Assembly: GCA_009693245.1 (NCBI GenBank)
Contig: SHXO01000008.1
Location: 1-54,451, forward strand
Direction of reading: 5' to 3'
Length of the DNA stretch: 54,451 bases
DNA from: Betaproteobacteria bacterium
GTDB lineage: Bacteria; Pseudomonadota; Gammaproteobacteria; Burkholderiales; SHXO01
In this document: positions 33,977 through 42,395 of the stretch, piece after piece
Position numbering within the stretch: the first letter of the stretch is position 1
Layout: the number at the start of each line of letters is the position of its first letter
Notes under the pieces: model-generated
The model's database searches: none
What the model was told of the DNA's origin: nothing
Seen by the model: the letters and a program-made list of their open reading frames with translations, nothing else
Made by a program: the position numbers and the translations under genes

Positions 33977-34975
33977 GTGAAGCCGGAGGTGCTCAGCAAA
34001 TGGTTTGGGCCGCGCGGATTCACTATAACGAATACCGAGATGGATGTGAAAGTGGGCGGGCGCTACCGCATCACCATGCGGGCGCGCACCGGCGAGAGCC
34101 ACACTGTCGTGGGGGAATACCGGGAAATAAACCCCTCCGAGCGTCTTGCGTTCACTTGGCAGTGGGAAGCCGCCGATATGGAGGCCATGGGCGAGACTTT
34201 GGTCACCTTGACCTTCGCGGAAAAGGCGGGGGCGACTTACCTCAAGGTTCATCACGCCGGATTCCCGGCGGCGCAAGCGCGCGACGCGCACAATGGCGGA
34301 TGGAACTCCATGTTTAATTGCTTGCTGGATCATGTGGACGAGCGCGGCAGCGCCGCGACGCTCACGTTGTATGGCGACCCTCGCAGCACCTACACGAGAA
34401 GCGTGCGCATGGGGTTGGCGGAGAAAGGGTTGGCGTACACGCTGCAACCGGAGGGGCCGGGAAGCGAGACCATCGCCGCACTGAATCCCTTCAAGAAAAT
34501 TCCGGTCTTCAAGGACGCCGATCTCACCTTGTACGAGACCAGCGCTATTTTGCGCTACTTGGATGAGTCCTTCGAAGGAACCTCCTTGATTGGAGACAAC
34601 GCACGCTCGCGGGCAACGATGGAGCAGTGGGTGAGTGCCATCAATTGCTACTTGTACCAGGTGTTCATTCGCGGCTATGTCATTCCTTACGTGTTTCCAA
34701 AGGGGCCGGGCGGAAAACCTGACCGGAGCGTGATCGAGGGATCGCTTCCCGCCATGCGCGAATATCTCGCGGTTCTCGATAAGGCCTACGGTTCCAACGA
34801 TTATCTGGCGGGTACCGCGTGCACCATGGCGGATCTGATGCTCGCGCCCATCCTGTCTTACGTGCAGTCGCTACCAGAGGGGAAGGACCTGCTGCCAGCC
34901 GCTCCCAATGTCCGCCGCGCACATGCTGTGATGAGCGAGCGGCCCAGCTTCAAAGCCACGCAACCACAGGCCTAG
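33977..34975 (+). CDS. SRPBCC (AHSA1-like) domain fused to glutathione S-transferase; start uncertain
   Basis: 332 residues from a GTG. Residues 1 to about 112 are an AHSA1/START-type domain (LSKWFGPRGF, GGRYRITM, GGWNSMFNCLLDHV). From about 118 on is a GST with thioredoxin-like start LTLYGDPRSTYTRSVRMGL, the NPFKKIPVF cis-Pro turn, YETSAILRYLDE and the helical domain DYLAGTACTMADLMLAP. The SRPBCC domain clearly continues upstream of the GTG in frame (LERTIRAPQRKVFDAF, 33929-33976), but that stretch has no ATG, GTG or TTG back to a TAG at 33860. So the N-terminal strand is either lost or begun at an unusual codon. The fusion itself is unusual. Function unknown; perhaps glutathione-dependent handling of a hydrophobic compound. 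Confidence 0.72.
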   Translation: MKPEVLSKWFGPRGFTITNTEMDVKVGGRYRITMRARTGESHTVVGEYREINPSERLAFTWQWEAADMEAMGETLVTLTFAEKAGATYLKVHHAGFPAAQARDAHNGGWNSMFNCLLDHVDERGSAATLTLYGDPRSTYTRSVRMGLAEKGLAYTLQPEGPGSETIAALNPFKKIPVFKDADLTLYETSAILRYLDESFEGTSLIGDNARSRATMEQWVSAINCYLYQVFIRGYVIPYVFPKGPGGKPDRSVIEGSLPAMREYLAVLDKAYGSNDYLAGTACTMADLMLAPILSYVQSLPEGKDLLPAAPNVRRAHAVMSERPSFKATQPQA

Positions 34976-35015
34976 GAGGCGTTGTGTCCTTCACGCGAGG
35001 CGCGAAAGCGAAGTA

Positions 35016-35429
35016 GTGCCCGCATTCAAGCCAGTTCCGATGGCGCTCGCCCAGTGCTTCGATGCCAGTCTACCGGGCGATGAGAGGGTGGAAAGGCGCA
35101 AGATGTTCGGCTGCCCATGCGCCTTCGTGAACGGCAATATGTTCGCGGGCGTGCATGAGGACAAGCTGATCGTCCGATTACCGCCGGAAGAACGCGAGCG
35201 GTCCGTCGAGGAAGGACGTGCCCAACCTTGCGAAATCATGGGCCGTGTCATGCGCGAATACGTGCTGTTGCCCGATCCGTTAGAAAGAAAGGCGGGCGAA
35301 CTGCGGGGTTGGATCGAGCGCGCGTTCGCTTACGCGAGCGAACTATCCCCGAAGCAGCCGAAGGAGCCGAAGAAAAAGGCCGCGCGCAAAGCCGGGGGAA
35401 AGCCTGCCGTGACCCGGCGCGGCCGCTGA
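35016..35429 (+). CDS. TfoX N-terminal domain protein
   Basis: 137 residues. The core RRKMFGCPCAFVNGNMFAGVHEDKLIVRL matches the TfoX_N domain; the C-terminal TfoX_C domain of competence regulators is absent. The tail is Lys-rich and low in complexity. A GTG at 35016 or the ATG at 35040 may be the start. Stand-alone TfoX_N proteins are common and of unknown role; there is no reason to call it a competence factor. Confidence 0.82.
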   Translation: MPAFKPVPMALAQCFDASLPGDERVERRKMFGCPCAFVNGNMFAGVHEDKLIVRLPPEERERSVEEGRAQPCEIMGRVMREYVLLPDPLERKAGELRGWIERAFAYASELSPKQPKEPKKKAARKAGGKPAVTRRGR

Positions 35430-35438
35430 CCCGGTCTC

Positions 35439-35912
35439 CTACAAAGTCCCCGGTTTGAGGAAGGTGAGCACGACCTCGCCGCCGTCGGACTGAAGCGTGA
35501 GAATCACTTTTCCGGCGATGGCCCGGCTCGTTCTACGTAGGGCCTCCAGATAAATCCTTTCCTTCTCTTGAAACTCCGATGGCCCGGCTTTCTTTTTCAA
35601 CGTGAACCCCTCCCAAGCGAGCACTCCGTCGTCGCCGAAGTGATAGCCAGCGGAGAAGTCGTTGACGCCACCATTGCCGCCCGCTTGGCCGTCCGCGTCG
35701 AAGCGAGGGCTCATCTTGGAATCCACGTGCATCACCATGTCGTTGCCATCGATGGTGATGGCGCGTAATTCCCACGGCCTGCCGTGCAAGGTTTGAGCGG
35801 TCTTATCCACGACCAGTTGCGGGCCGGGGTCTCGCGTGAACCAGCCGCCGCACCCGCTATGTAGCAGGATGACCGCTGCCAGGCAGCACAACAAATAGAG
35901 CCGGTGGCGCAT
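35439..35912 (-). CDS. META-like domain lipoprotein
   Basis: 157 residues from the ATG at 35912, after GGAATT. The lipobox LLHSGC marks a lipoprotein. The body has GGNGGVNDFSAGYHFGDDGVL, reminiscent of the HslJ/META domain pattern GxNxFxGxY. It ends near the TfoX gene in convergent orientation. The role is probably envelope-related; the family call is moderate. Confidence 0.65.
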   Translation of the reverse strand: MRHRLYLLCCLAAVILLHSGCGGWFTRDPGPQLVVDKTAQTLHGRPWELRAITIDGNDMVMHVDSKMSPRFDADGQAGGNGGVNDFSAGYHFGDDGVLAWEGFTLKKKAGPSEFQEKERIYLEALRRTSRAIAGKVILTLQSDGGEVVLTFLKPGTL

Positions 35913-35995
35913 CGCTAATTCCATGGTTGTTGGTCAAGAGGTCCTAGAATAAACTGATTCGGCCAATAAATTCACATCACGACAAGGAGACTCCA

Positions 35996-36742
35996 ATGAT
36001 CGCATTCGTCACCGGTGCCACCGCCGGATTCGGCTACGCCATCGCGCGCCATTTCGCAAGCAATGGGTGGATGGTCGCCGCCGCGGGACGCCGGGTGGAG
36101 AGACTGGAACCCTTGATGAAGGAGTTTGGCGGCAAGATTTTCCCCGTAAAGTTGGACGTCACCGACCGCGATGCCGTGTCCAGGGTAGTGGAAGGTTTGC
36201 CTGCCGAGTTTGCCCAAGCCGACGTGCTGGTCAACAACGCCGGCGGTGCGCTCGGCTTGGAGCCCGCTCAGAGGGCGAATCTGGATGACTGGGACCGCAT
36301 GGTGGACACCAACATCAAGGGCGTGATGTACTGCACGCGGGCCTTCCTTCCCGGTATGGTTGAGCGTAAGCGAGGGCACGTGATCAACATCGGCTCCATC
36401 GCCGGCGAATTTCCTTATCCTGGTGGTAACGTTTACGGGGGAGTGAAGGCCTTCGTGCGCCAGTTCAGTTTGAATTTGCGCGCCGATTTGCTAGGCACCG
36501 GGGTACGCGTGACGGACGTGGAGCCCGGCCTGACCGGCGGCACCGAATTTTCGGAGGTGCGCTTCAAGGGCGACAAAACCAAGGCCGCCGCGGTCTATGC
36601 CGGTACCGATGCCATGACGCCCGAAGACATCGCGGAGATGGTCTACTGGGTGGCCACCCGCCCGGCGAGAGTCAATATCAACACCATGTCCGTCATGGCG
36701 ACTTGCCAGGCATTCAGTCCCTTCGCGATCCACAGGAACTAA
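35996..36742 (+). CDS. ydfG: SDR of the YdfG type (3-hydroxy acid / malonic semialdehyde reductase)
   Basis: 248 residues with an AAGGAGA site. Motifs are TGATAGFG, NNAGG, Ser in NIGSIAGEFPYPGGNVYGGVK with catalytic YGGVK, and the YdfG hallmark VEPGLTGGTEFSEVRFKGD. YdfG enzymes are NADP-dependent and reduce malonic semialdehyde or 3-hydroxy acids. This is relevant to pyrimidine breakdown, whose uracil branch can give malonic semialdehyde. It overlaps the next gene tail to tail by four bases. Confidence 0.92.
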   Translation: MIAFVTGATAGFGYAIARHFASNGWMVAAAGRRVERLEPLMKEFGGKIFPVKLDVTDRDAVSRVVEGLPAEFAQADVLVNNAGGALGLEPAQRANLDDWDRMVDTNIKGVMYCTRAFLPGMVERKRGHVINIGSIAGEFPYPGGNVYGGVKAFVRQFSLNLRADLLGTGVRVTDVEPGLTGGTEFSEVRFKGDKTKAAAVYAGTDAMTPEDIAEMVYWVATRPARVNINTMSVMATCQAFSPFAIHRN

Positions 36743-37245
36743 ACCGATTCCGATATCGGCGTCTCGGGAGGCGCACCGGTGTCCGCCTGCACATCATAGA
36801 GTGCCTGCAAGCGTTGTTCGATGCGCGCGGTCATCTCTCCGAGGTGATCGAGAACGTCCTGCTTGACTCCCGAGAAGCGTTCAAGCATACGGTCCGCATT
36901 CGCGTCCAAGCGGGCACCAACGTCCGCTTGGGCGTGATCCGGTAACTCTTGGGCGCGGGCGTCAAAGCGGGCCTCGATGTTCGACTGCACGGCGCTAAAC
37001 TTCTCCGCCAGGCGCTCGCTCAGCGCGGTAACCCGCTCTTGGGTATTTTGCAGGCGTTCGATGGCGGCGTCGGTCCCCTTGGCGGGTACCGCACGGACTC
37101 CCTCCCCCGCGGTCGCGGGTTCGTCTGCCGCGCCTGTCTCGGGTTTTCCCCTGGATGTGGGTCCGTGGCTCGGCCGGGCCTGTGCGTCCGCGCGAGCGAG
37201 TGCGTGTCCCATGTTGCGTGAGATCGTGTTTCCAGAATCGTCCAT
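36739..37245 (-). CDS. Hypothetical coiled-coil protein
   Basis: 168 residues with a good AAGGAAG site. The first 60 are polar and low in complexity. From about residue 60 a helical, probably coiled-coil region runs to the C-terminus (IERLQNTQERVTALSERLAEKF, then repeated ARLDAN, RMLERF and RIEQRLQ patterns). No membrane segment or known domain. The 254 bases upstream, to the DUF2934 gene, hold no gene I can support. Confidence 0.65.
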   Translation of the reverse strand: MDDSGNTISRNMGHALARADAQARPSHGPTSRGKPETGAADEPATAGEGVRAVPAKGTDAAIERLQNTQERVTALSERLAEKFSAVQSNIEARFDARAQELPDHAQADVGARLDANADRMLERFSGVKQDVLDHLGEMTARIEQRLQALYDVQADTGAPPETPISESV

Positions 37246-37499
37246 GGCAGCTTCCTTTCGTGTGAGTTCAGGGTGCTTCGCTTAGCGCAATTCGCGCCAG
37301 CCTCAGTTATGGGCTGGTGGGGCGGCGATTGCGGACTTATCTCCGGAAAATATTGCCGCCCATTGAATGCCACCGGCATGGACTTGCCGCGCGTTTGCCA
37401 AAATCGTGAGAAGATATGCGTGCGGGGAGGAGAACCCGCTCACCCAATAGCAATGAAATCATGTGAGCAACATTCCTGGTCCACTATTGGGAGATCCAA

Positions 37500-37826
37500 A
37501 TGAAAGCAGATCCATCCGAAACAAGGAAAGTCGCGAATTCCCGCCCAGCAAATGGTGCGAAGCCTGAGAGCCCAGCGCCCAAGAAGCAGGGCGTCCGAAA
37601 AAATGCCGCCAAGCAACCCGGCGGGCGAGGGTCACAGGCGTCCCAGGTGTCGCTATCGCCCTAAGAGCGCCGCAAGATGATCGAAGTGTGCGCCTATTTC
37701 ATGGCGCAGCAACGCGGATTTGCTCCGGGTCACCAGGAGCAAGACTGGCTTGCCGCCGAAGCGCGCGTCGATGCCACGTTGATTCGGAACATGGCCATGC
37801 CCGCCGCGCTGGCAAAACACTCGTAG
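37500..37826 (+). pseudogene. DUF2934 family protein, interrupted by in-frame TAA
   Basis: An ATG with a GGGAGA site opens a 54-codon Lys/Pro-rich N-terminal segment ending SQVSLSP, then TAA at 37662-37664. The same frame goes on as ERRKMIEVCAYFMAQQRGF and HQEQDWLAAEARVDATL to a TAG at 37824. The second part is a DUF2934 domain (RRxxAYxxxxxxG..xxDWLxAE). The usual residue at the stop would be Glu (GAA), one change from TAA. Together it would be 108 residues. Short DUF2934 proteins are common in Betaproteobacteria and of unknown function. Confidence 0.72.
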
Positions 37827-37844
37827 CCCGGTGCTAGTGCCAGC

Positions 37845-38495
37845 GTGACATCCGCGGATATCGCCCGGATCGCCAAGGCAACGCTGGAGAGTTACGCGGT
37901 GCGTGCCGGTGAATTTTGGGAAGGCACGAAAGACCACGACGTGAGCCAGAATGTCTGCGCGTTTCTGGCTCATGTCGTTGCGCCGCCGCCCTTCGTCATC
38001 CTCGATTTCGGTTGCGGGCCCGGGCGCGATCTAAAAACCTTCACCGAGCTTGGCCACGTGGCTACCGGCCTGGAAGGGGCGGCGCCCTTCGCGGAGCAGG
38101 CCCGCGCTTACAGCGGGTGCGAAGTGTGGCTACAGGATTTTCTGAAGCTTGATCTGCCCGAGGGCTGCTTCGATGGAATATTCGCCAATGCCTCGCTCTT
38201 TCACGTGCCATCCGGCGAATTGCCAAGGGTGTTGCGGGAGTTGCACGGCACGTTGAAACCCGGTGGCGTGCTGTTCTCATCCAACCCGCGCGGCAACAAC
38301 GAGGAGGGATGGAACCGGGGGCGCTACGGCGTCTACCACGACCTGGAGAACTGGCGGCGATACATGACCAGTGCCGGGTTCACCGAGTTAGATCACTACT
38401 ACCGGCCGCCCGGCCTGCCTCGCGAACAACAACCTTGGCTCGCCAGCGTGTGGCGAAAGCCTGATGCGCGAACCTCCGCCGGTGGGCAGCAGTAA
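37845..38495 (+). CDS. Class I SAM-dependent methyltransferase
   Basis: 216 residues from a GTG. SAM motif I is VILDFGCGPGRDL; further motifs are GLEGA, FDGIFANASLFHV and LKPGGVLFSSNPRG. A small-molecule methyltransferase is likely, substrate unknown. It overlaps the zinc-ribbon gene by about 30 bases. Confidence 0.87.
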   Translation: MTSADIARIAKATLESYAVRAGEFWEGTKDHDVSQNVCAFLAHVVAPPPFVILDFGCGPGRDLKTFTELGHVATGLEGAAPFAEQARAYSGCEVWLQDFLKLDLPEGCFDGIFANASLFHVPSGELPRVLRELHGTLKPGGVLFSSNPRGNNEEGWNRGRYGVYHDLENWRRYMTSAGFTELDHYYRPPGLPREQQPWLASVWRKPDARTSAGGQQ

Positions 38496-38856
38496 GCAGC
38501 GGGCCAACGAAATCAAGGCGAAGCAAGCCGCCAGTGCGGCGGAGCGGGCACGCAAGCCCCAGCCAAAAGTCTCCGCGCGCATGGTGCCCGTCAACGAGGC
38601 GTCGCTCGCGCCCTATAACAGCTACGGTGCGCCGGACTACGCAATTCGCGGCTACTACCTGGACATGCCTTTTCGCTGCGCTGGCTGCGGCAAAGACGAG
38701 GTGTGGACGGGCACGCAGCAGAAGTGGTGGTATGAAGTGGCTAAAGGCTACGCGTACTCTGGCCCAAAACTGTGCCGTATGTGCCGCCGCAAGGAACGCG
38801 AGCGCCGGGATGAGGCGCGGCGCGTTCATCTGGAGGGCGTTGCAAGAAAGAAGTAA
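38464..38856 (+). CDS. Zinc-ribbon domain protein (zf-trcl type)
   Basis: 130 residues. The first 40 are basic and Ala-rich. The core PFRCAGCGKDEVWTGTQQKWWYE, followed by CRMCRRKERERR, gives a CxxC..CxxC zinc ribbon with the QQKWWYE signature of the probable zinc-ribbon family. The protein may bind nucleic acid or RNA polymerase; not established. Confidence 0.85.
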   Translation: MREPPPVGSSKQRANEIKAKQAASAAERARKPQPKVSARMVPVNEASLAPYNSYGAPDYAIRGYYLDMPFRCAGCGKDEVWTGTQQKWWYEVAKGYAYSGPKLCRMCRRKERERRDEARRVHLEGVARKK

Positions 38857-38968
38857 GCACGCGATATTCACTATACTGCGTGCCTTTCCGTGATTCGGCG
38901 GCGAGCCGTTCACGGCCATCTCTCGCGGAGTTATCCGTCCGCTCCCTCAATTTTCCAGGAACATTCCC

Positions 38969-39475
38969 ATGGCACTATCGATGTATCAAGCATCCGTCCC
39001 CGTTTTCGTAAAGACCCTCGGCAATCTCACCAGCATCCTCGGCAAGGGCGCGGCTTTCGCGGCCGCGAAGAAAGTAGATCACGCCGTGCTCCTCGGTTAC
39101 CGCATAGCACCCGACATGTTGCCCATGAACCGCCAGGTCCAGATCGCATGTGATTTCGCCAAGGGTGCGTGCGCACGCCTCGCCGGGCTGGACGTGCCGG
39201 CCTGGGAAGATAACGAGAAGACCTTCGAGGATCTCATCTCTCGCGCCGAGCGTACCATCGCTTACTGCAAGGAATTCAAGGCCGCGCAAATCGACGGCTC
39301 GGAGGATCGCGACATCAACGTCAAGGTGGCCGGTAACCCGGTGACCTACAAGGGGCAGCCCTACTTGCTACACAGCGTGATGCCGAATTTTTTCTTTCAT
39401 ACCACCACGGCCTACGACATCCTGCGCCATTGCGGCGTGGAAATCGGCAAGCGGGATTTCATCGGGCAGGTCTAA
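38969..39475 (+). CDS. DUF1993 family protein
   Basis: 168 residues. It has MYQASVPVFVKTLGNLTSILGKG, the central RIAPDMLPMNRQVQIACDFAKGACARLAG and the C-terminal PNFFFHTTTAYDILRHCGV, which are DUF1993 hallmarks. The family is predicted all-helical, like DinB proteins, with His residues that may bind metal. AGGA lies about eight bases before the ATG. Confidence 0.9.
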   Translation: MALSMYQASVPVFVKTLGNLTSILGKGAAFAAAKKVDHAVLLGYRIAPDMLPMNRQVQIACDFAKGACARLAGLDVPAWEDNEKTFEDLISRAERTIAYCKEFKAAQIDGSEDRDINVKVAGNPVTYKGQPYLLHSVMPNFFFHTTTAYDILRHCGVEIGKRDFIGQV

Positions 39476-39514
39476 GCCTTCCCCTACCGGTAAATGCCCG
39501 GTAGGGGCACGCGC

Positions 39515-40246
39515 ATGGAGCTGGAGCAGATTTTATTCAGCCAGGGCTTCGGCACGCGCCGGCAGTGCCGGATGCTGATCGCGCAAGGCGCGGTCGGCAT
39601 TGGCGGCACGGTGCGCGAGGATCCAGCCGCCGCCTTCGATGTGGACGCGGCGCCGTTCGAATTCGAGGTCAACGGTGAGCGCTGGGTATTTCACACCCGC
39701 GCCTATGTCATGTTGCACAAGCCGGCCGGTTACGAATGCTCGCAAAAACCGAAATCCCATCCCAGCGTCTACCGCTTGCTGCCAGCACCGCTGCGCGAGC
39801 GCGGTAAGGGTGGCGTGCAGGCCGTGGGACGCCTCGACCAGGACGCGACCGGATTGCTGTTGTTCTCCGATAACGGCCAGTTCATTCACCGCATGGCATC
39901 GCTTAAACATCATGTGCCGAAGGTCTACGAAGTAACGGCTTCTGAATCGGTATCACCGTTGCAAATGGAACGGTTGCTGGCCGGTGTCGTGTTGGAGGAC
40001 GATCCCGAGCCCGTGAAGGCCTTGGCCTGCGCTGCCACGGGGCCGTGCCAGATCAGCCTTACGCTGGCTTCCGGCAAGTACCACCAAGTGAAGCGCATGC
40101 TGGCGGCGGTGGGCAATCACGTGGAGCAACTGCATCGCAGCCGAATCGGCGGTCTGGCGCTTCCGCCGGATCTCAAGGCGGGCGAGTGGCGCTGGCTAAG
40201 CGGTGAGCAATTGGCTGCCGTGGCGGGGAGCGCTTCCAGGCGATGA
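39515..40246 (+). CDS. rsuA: 16S rRNA pseudouridine(516) synthase RsuA
   Basis: 243 residues. The N-terminal S4-like domain is LEQILFSQGFGTRRQCRMLI. The catalytic motif is GRLDQDATGLLLFSDNG with Asp in the second position of the usual LDxxTxG. The C-terminal block is SLTLASGKYHQVKRMLAAVGNHVEQLHR. The ATG at 39515 is preferred over 39494 because the S4 domain begins there. Its stop overlaps the following methyltransferase (ATGA). Confidence 0.93.
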   Translation: MELEQILFSQGFGTRRQCRMLIAQGAVGIGGTVREDPAAAFDVDAAPFEFEVNGERWVFHTRAYVMLHKPAGYECSQKPKSHPSVYRLLPAPLRERGKGGVQAVGRLDQDATGLLLFSDNGQFIHRMASLKHHVPKVYEVTASESVSPLQMERLLAGVVLEDDPEPVKALACAATGPCQISLTLASGKYHQVKRMLAAVGNHVEQLHRSRIGGLALPPDLKAGEWRWLSGEQLAAVAGSASRR

Positions 40247-41088
40247 CGCCTAAAGCCCGGCACGACGTTGTGGAAGCGCTTGATCTGCGCCCAGGACAAT
40301 CCCTGGAGTTGCTCAAAGAGTTGCACATCCTCACGCGCGAGGGCCGCATCAACCAGGACAGCCGCCGCAAGTTGAAGCAGGTGAATCATCTGGTTCAGTT
40401 CATCGAGCCACTGCTGCGCGAACTCATGATGCAGCCACGGGACATTCGCCTGGCCGATCACGGCGCGGGCAAGTCCTATCTCGGTTTCATCCTCCACGAT
40501 CTCATCTTCAGGGAGGCGCCGGGTAAGCACCGCATTTTCGGCATCGAGACGCGCGAGGACCTGGTGGAGAAATCGCGCGCCTTGGCCAACAGGCTGGGTT
40601 TCTCTGGTATGTCTTTCCTCAAACTATCGGTCGCGGAGTCGGTTGCCTCGGAGCAATTGCCCGGGGAGGTGGATGTGGTCACCGCGCTGCACGCCTGCGA
40701 TACCGCCACTGACGATGCCATCGCCTTCGCGCTTTCGAAACAGGCGAAACACATCGTGCTAGTGCCTTGCTGCCAGGCCGAGGTGGCCAGCGTATTGCGC
40801 CGTAACAAGGCCGGGCAACTGGCGAGAAGCGCGCTGGGTGAAATCTGGCGCCATCCGCTACACACGCGCGAGTTCGGCAGCCAGGTCACCAACGTGTTGC
40901 GCTGCCTGCAATTGGAAGCTCATGGTTACAGCGTGACCGTCACCGAACTGGTCGGCTGGGAGCACTCCATGAAAAACGAACTCATCATCGCAAGCCGAAA
41001 AAATGAAACAGACGCGCGTGCCGCCCAGCGCTTGCAGGAGATACTGCAAACGCTGGGACTCGAGAAATTGCGCCCGCGGTTTTGCTAG
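40243..41088 (+). CDS. SAM-dependent methyltransferase (Methyltransf_32-like)
   Basis: 281 residues. The motif ADHGAGKSYLGFILHDLIF is the SAM-binding segment of a group related to PF13679, with VVTALHACDTATDDAIAFAL and HIVLVPCCQAEV following, as in RNA- or protein-methylating relatives. It is coupled to rsuA and ends in a four-base tail-to-tail overlap with senA. It does not look like the histidine methyltransferase EgtD. Confidence 0.82.
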   Translation: MTPKARHDVVEALDLRPGQSLELLKELHILTREGRINQDSRRKLKQVNHLVQFIEPLLRELMMQPRDIRLADHGAGKSYLGFILHDLIFREAPGKHRIFGIETREDLVEKSRALANRLGFSGMSFLKLSVAESVASEQLPGEVDVVTALHACDTATDDAIAFALSKQAKHIVLVPCCQAEVASVLRRNKAGQLARSALGEIWRHPLHTREFGSQVTNVLRCLQLEAHGYSVTVTELVGWEHSMKNELIIASRKNETDARAAQRLQEILQTLGLEKLRPRFC

Positions 41089-42395
41089 GCCTCTATTGGC
41101 AAGGGCTCCAACGTGCGCGCCGTTCTAAACCCCGCGAAGACGTCACCGCGATCCGGCGTGTAGAAATTGCGAAACCGGTTATGCACCAGGCGCGACTTGG
41201 TGGCGAAGCAACCGCCCCTGAGCACGCGATGGTTGTGGAACCAGGGTTCGGAATATTCCTTGTAGGGGTCCGTTGCGAAATCAGGGTAGGGCGTGAAAGC
41301 GCTCGACGTCCACTCCCACACGTTACCGATCAATTGCCGAACATTGGCGGGCGTGTCCGAGCCGATCAGGGCGGACACCGGGGTGAGGCCCGCGAACATC
41401 CCGTTCACGTTGACCATGCCCGCCGCAGGCTGCGCATAACCCCAGGGATAGCGATATTCGGACAAGGCCTCGGCGCGTGCCGCGTATTCCCATTCCGCTT
41501 CCGATGGCAGACGCTGGCCAACGAAGTTGCAATAGGCTTCCGCCTCGTACGCGTTGACATGGATCACCGGGTTGTCCATGAGCAAGGCTTCCCATCGATC
41601 GAAGCGGCGCGTGTGCCATTTGTCATTGATCTTCTTCCAATAACGCGGTACGCTCGATTTTTCTTTTTGCAGCCATTGCCAACCTTCCGGTGTCCAGAAT
41701 TCCTGGCAGCGGTACCCACCTGCTTCCACGAAGGCGATGTATTGCTCGTTGCTCACGGCCGCGCAAGAGATGGCGAAGGGCGGTAGCTCCACCTCGTGCG
41801 CCCACTTTTCGTTGTCGAACACGAAGTCCTCGCTTGCCCGTCCGGCGCCCATCATGAACTTGCCCCCGGCGTACTCCACCTCCTGTTTGATGGGTTGGGT
41901 CTTTGGGCGTGGCAAATGGAAGGGGCGAAACTTCGGCCCAGGGAGGCCCAGCGTCTGCAAGGTCATGAGCAAGGCTTCGCCGTGCATGTCCTCGTGAAAC
42001 AGTGCTAGTTGAAAGAAGTAACGCTCCTCGGGGGCGGATTTCTCCGATGCCGCCAGGGTATCGTTCAGCACCGAGTCGAGGTAGGCCAAGATGCTGTCCC
42101 ACTGCCACGTATTGAGCTTCCAGCGCTCCTCATGGGGAACCATTGCGGAGTCGAGCATCGCATCGGCGTTGGGCAACCGGGGCGGGAGGGCGTCTTTGCC
42201 GGGCCGGTGGCGCAGGCACCAATACTCCTGAAACCATCCGATATGCCCCAACTCCCATTGGGGCGGATTGACGATGGGCAACCGCGGAAAATTGCGCTGG
42301 TCCTCGGTCACGTGCTTGTAAAGTGTCAGCGTATATTCCCGCGCATCTTGCAGGGCTACCTGCAGCGCGGGAAGTGAAGTCATTAGCGATCGCAT
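41085..42395 (-). CDS. senA: Selenoneine synthase SenA (EgtB-like sulfoxide-synthase fold)
   Basis: 436 residues from the ATG at 42395, which has GGGGGAA five bases upstream. The DinB-like N-terminal half carries the three iron-binding histidines His51 (LGHIGWFQEYW), His134 and His138 (LFHEDMH). The C-terminal half is a formylglycine-generating-enzyme-type domain (VSNEQYIAFVEAGGY, RLPSEAEWEYAARA, GNVWEWT, VLRGGCFATK, FRNFYTPDRGDVFAGFR). In ergothioneine synthesis EgtB joins hercynine to a thiol. Next to senB and selD, the SenA variant, which joins hercynine to a selenosugar to give selenoneine, is the likely identity. Hercynine-forming egtD is not in the window. Confidence 0.9.
   Translation of the reverse strand: MRSLMTSLPALQVALQDAREYTLTLYKHVTEDQRNFPRLPIVNPPQWELGHIGWFQEYWCLRHRPGKDALPPRLPNADAMLDSAMVPHEERWKLNTWQWDSILAYLDSVLNDTLAASEKSAPEERYFFQLALFHEDMHGEALLMTLQTLGLPGPKFRPFHLPRPKTQPIKQEVEYAGGKFMMGAGRASEDFVFDNEKWAHEVELPPFAISCAAVSNEQYIAFVEAGGYRCQEFWTPEGWQWLQKEKSSVPRYWKKINDKWHTRRFDRWEALLMDNPVIHVNAYEAEAYCNFVGQRLPSEAEWEYAARAEALSEYRYPWGYAQPAAGMVNVNGMFAGLTPVSALIGSDTPANVRQLIGNVWEWTSSAFTPYPDFATDPYKEYSEPWFHNHRVLRGGCFATKSRLVHNRFRNFYTPDRGDVFAGFRTARTLEPLPIEA

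Noticed and set aside
33633-33980. A 115-codon open frame starting inside the tRNA gene
   Set aside because: It overlaps the tRNA and the real SRPBCC frame and encodes no recognisable domain.
40243-41088. The methyltransferase beside senA as the hercynine-forming EgtD
   Set aside because: It is coupled to rsuA, not to sen genes, lies on the other strand from senA, and lacks the features of the histidine-specific methyltransferase family; its motifs fit the Methyltransf_32-like group.
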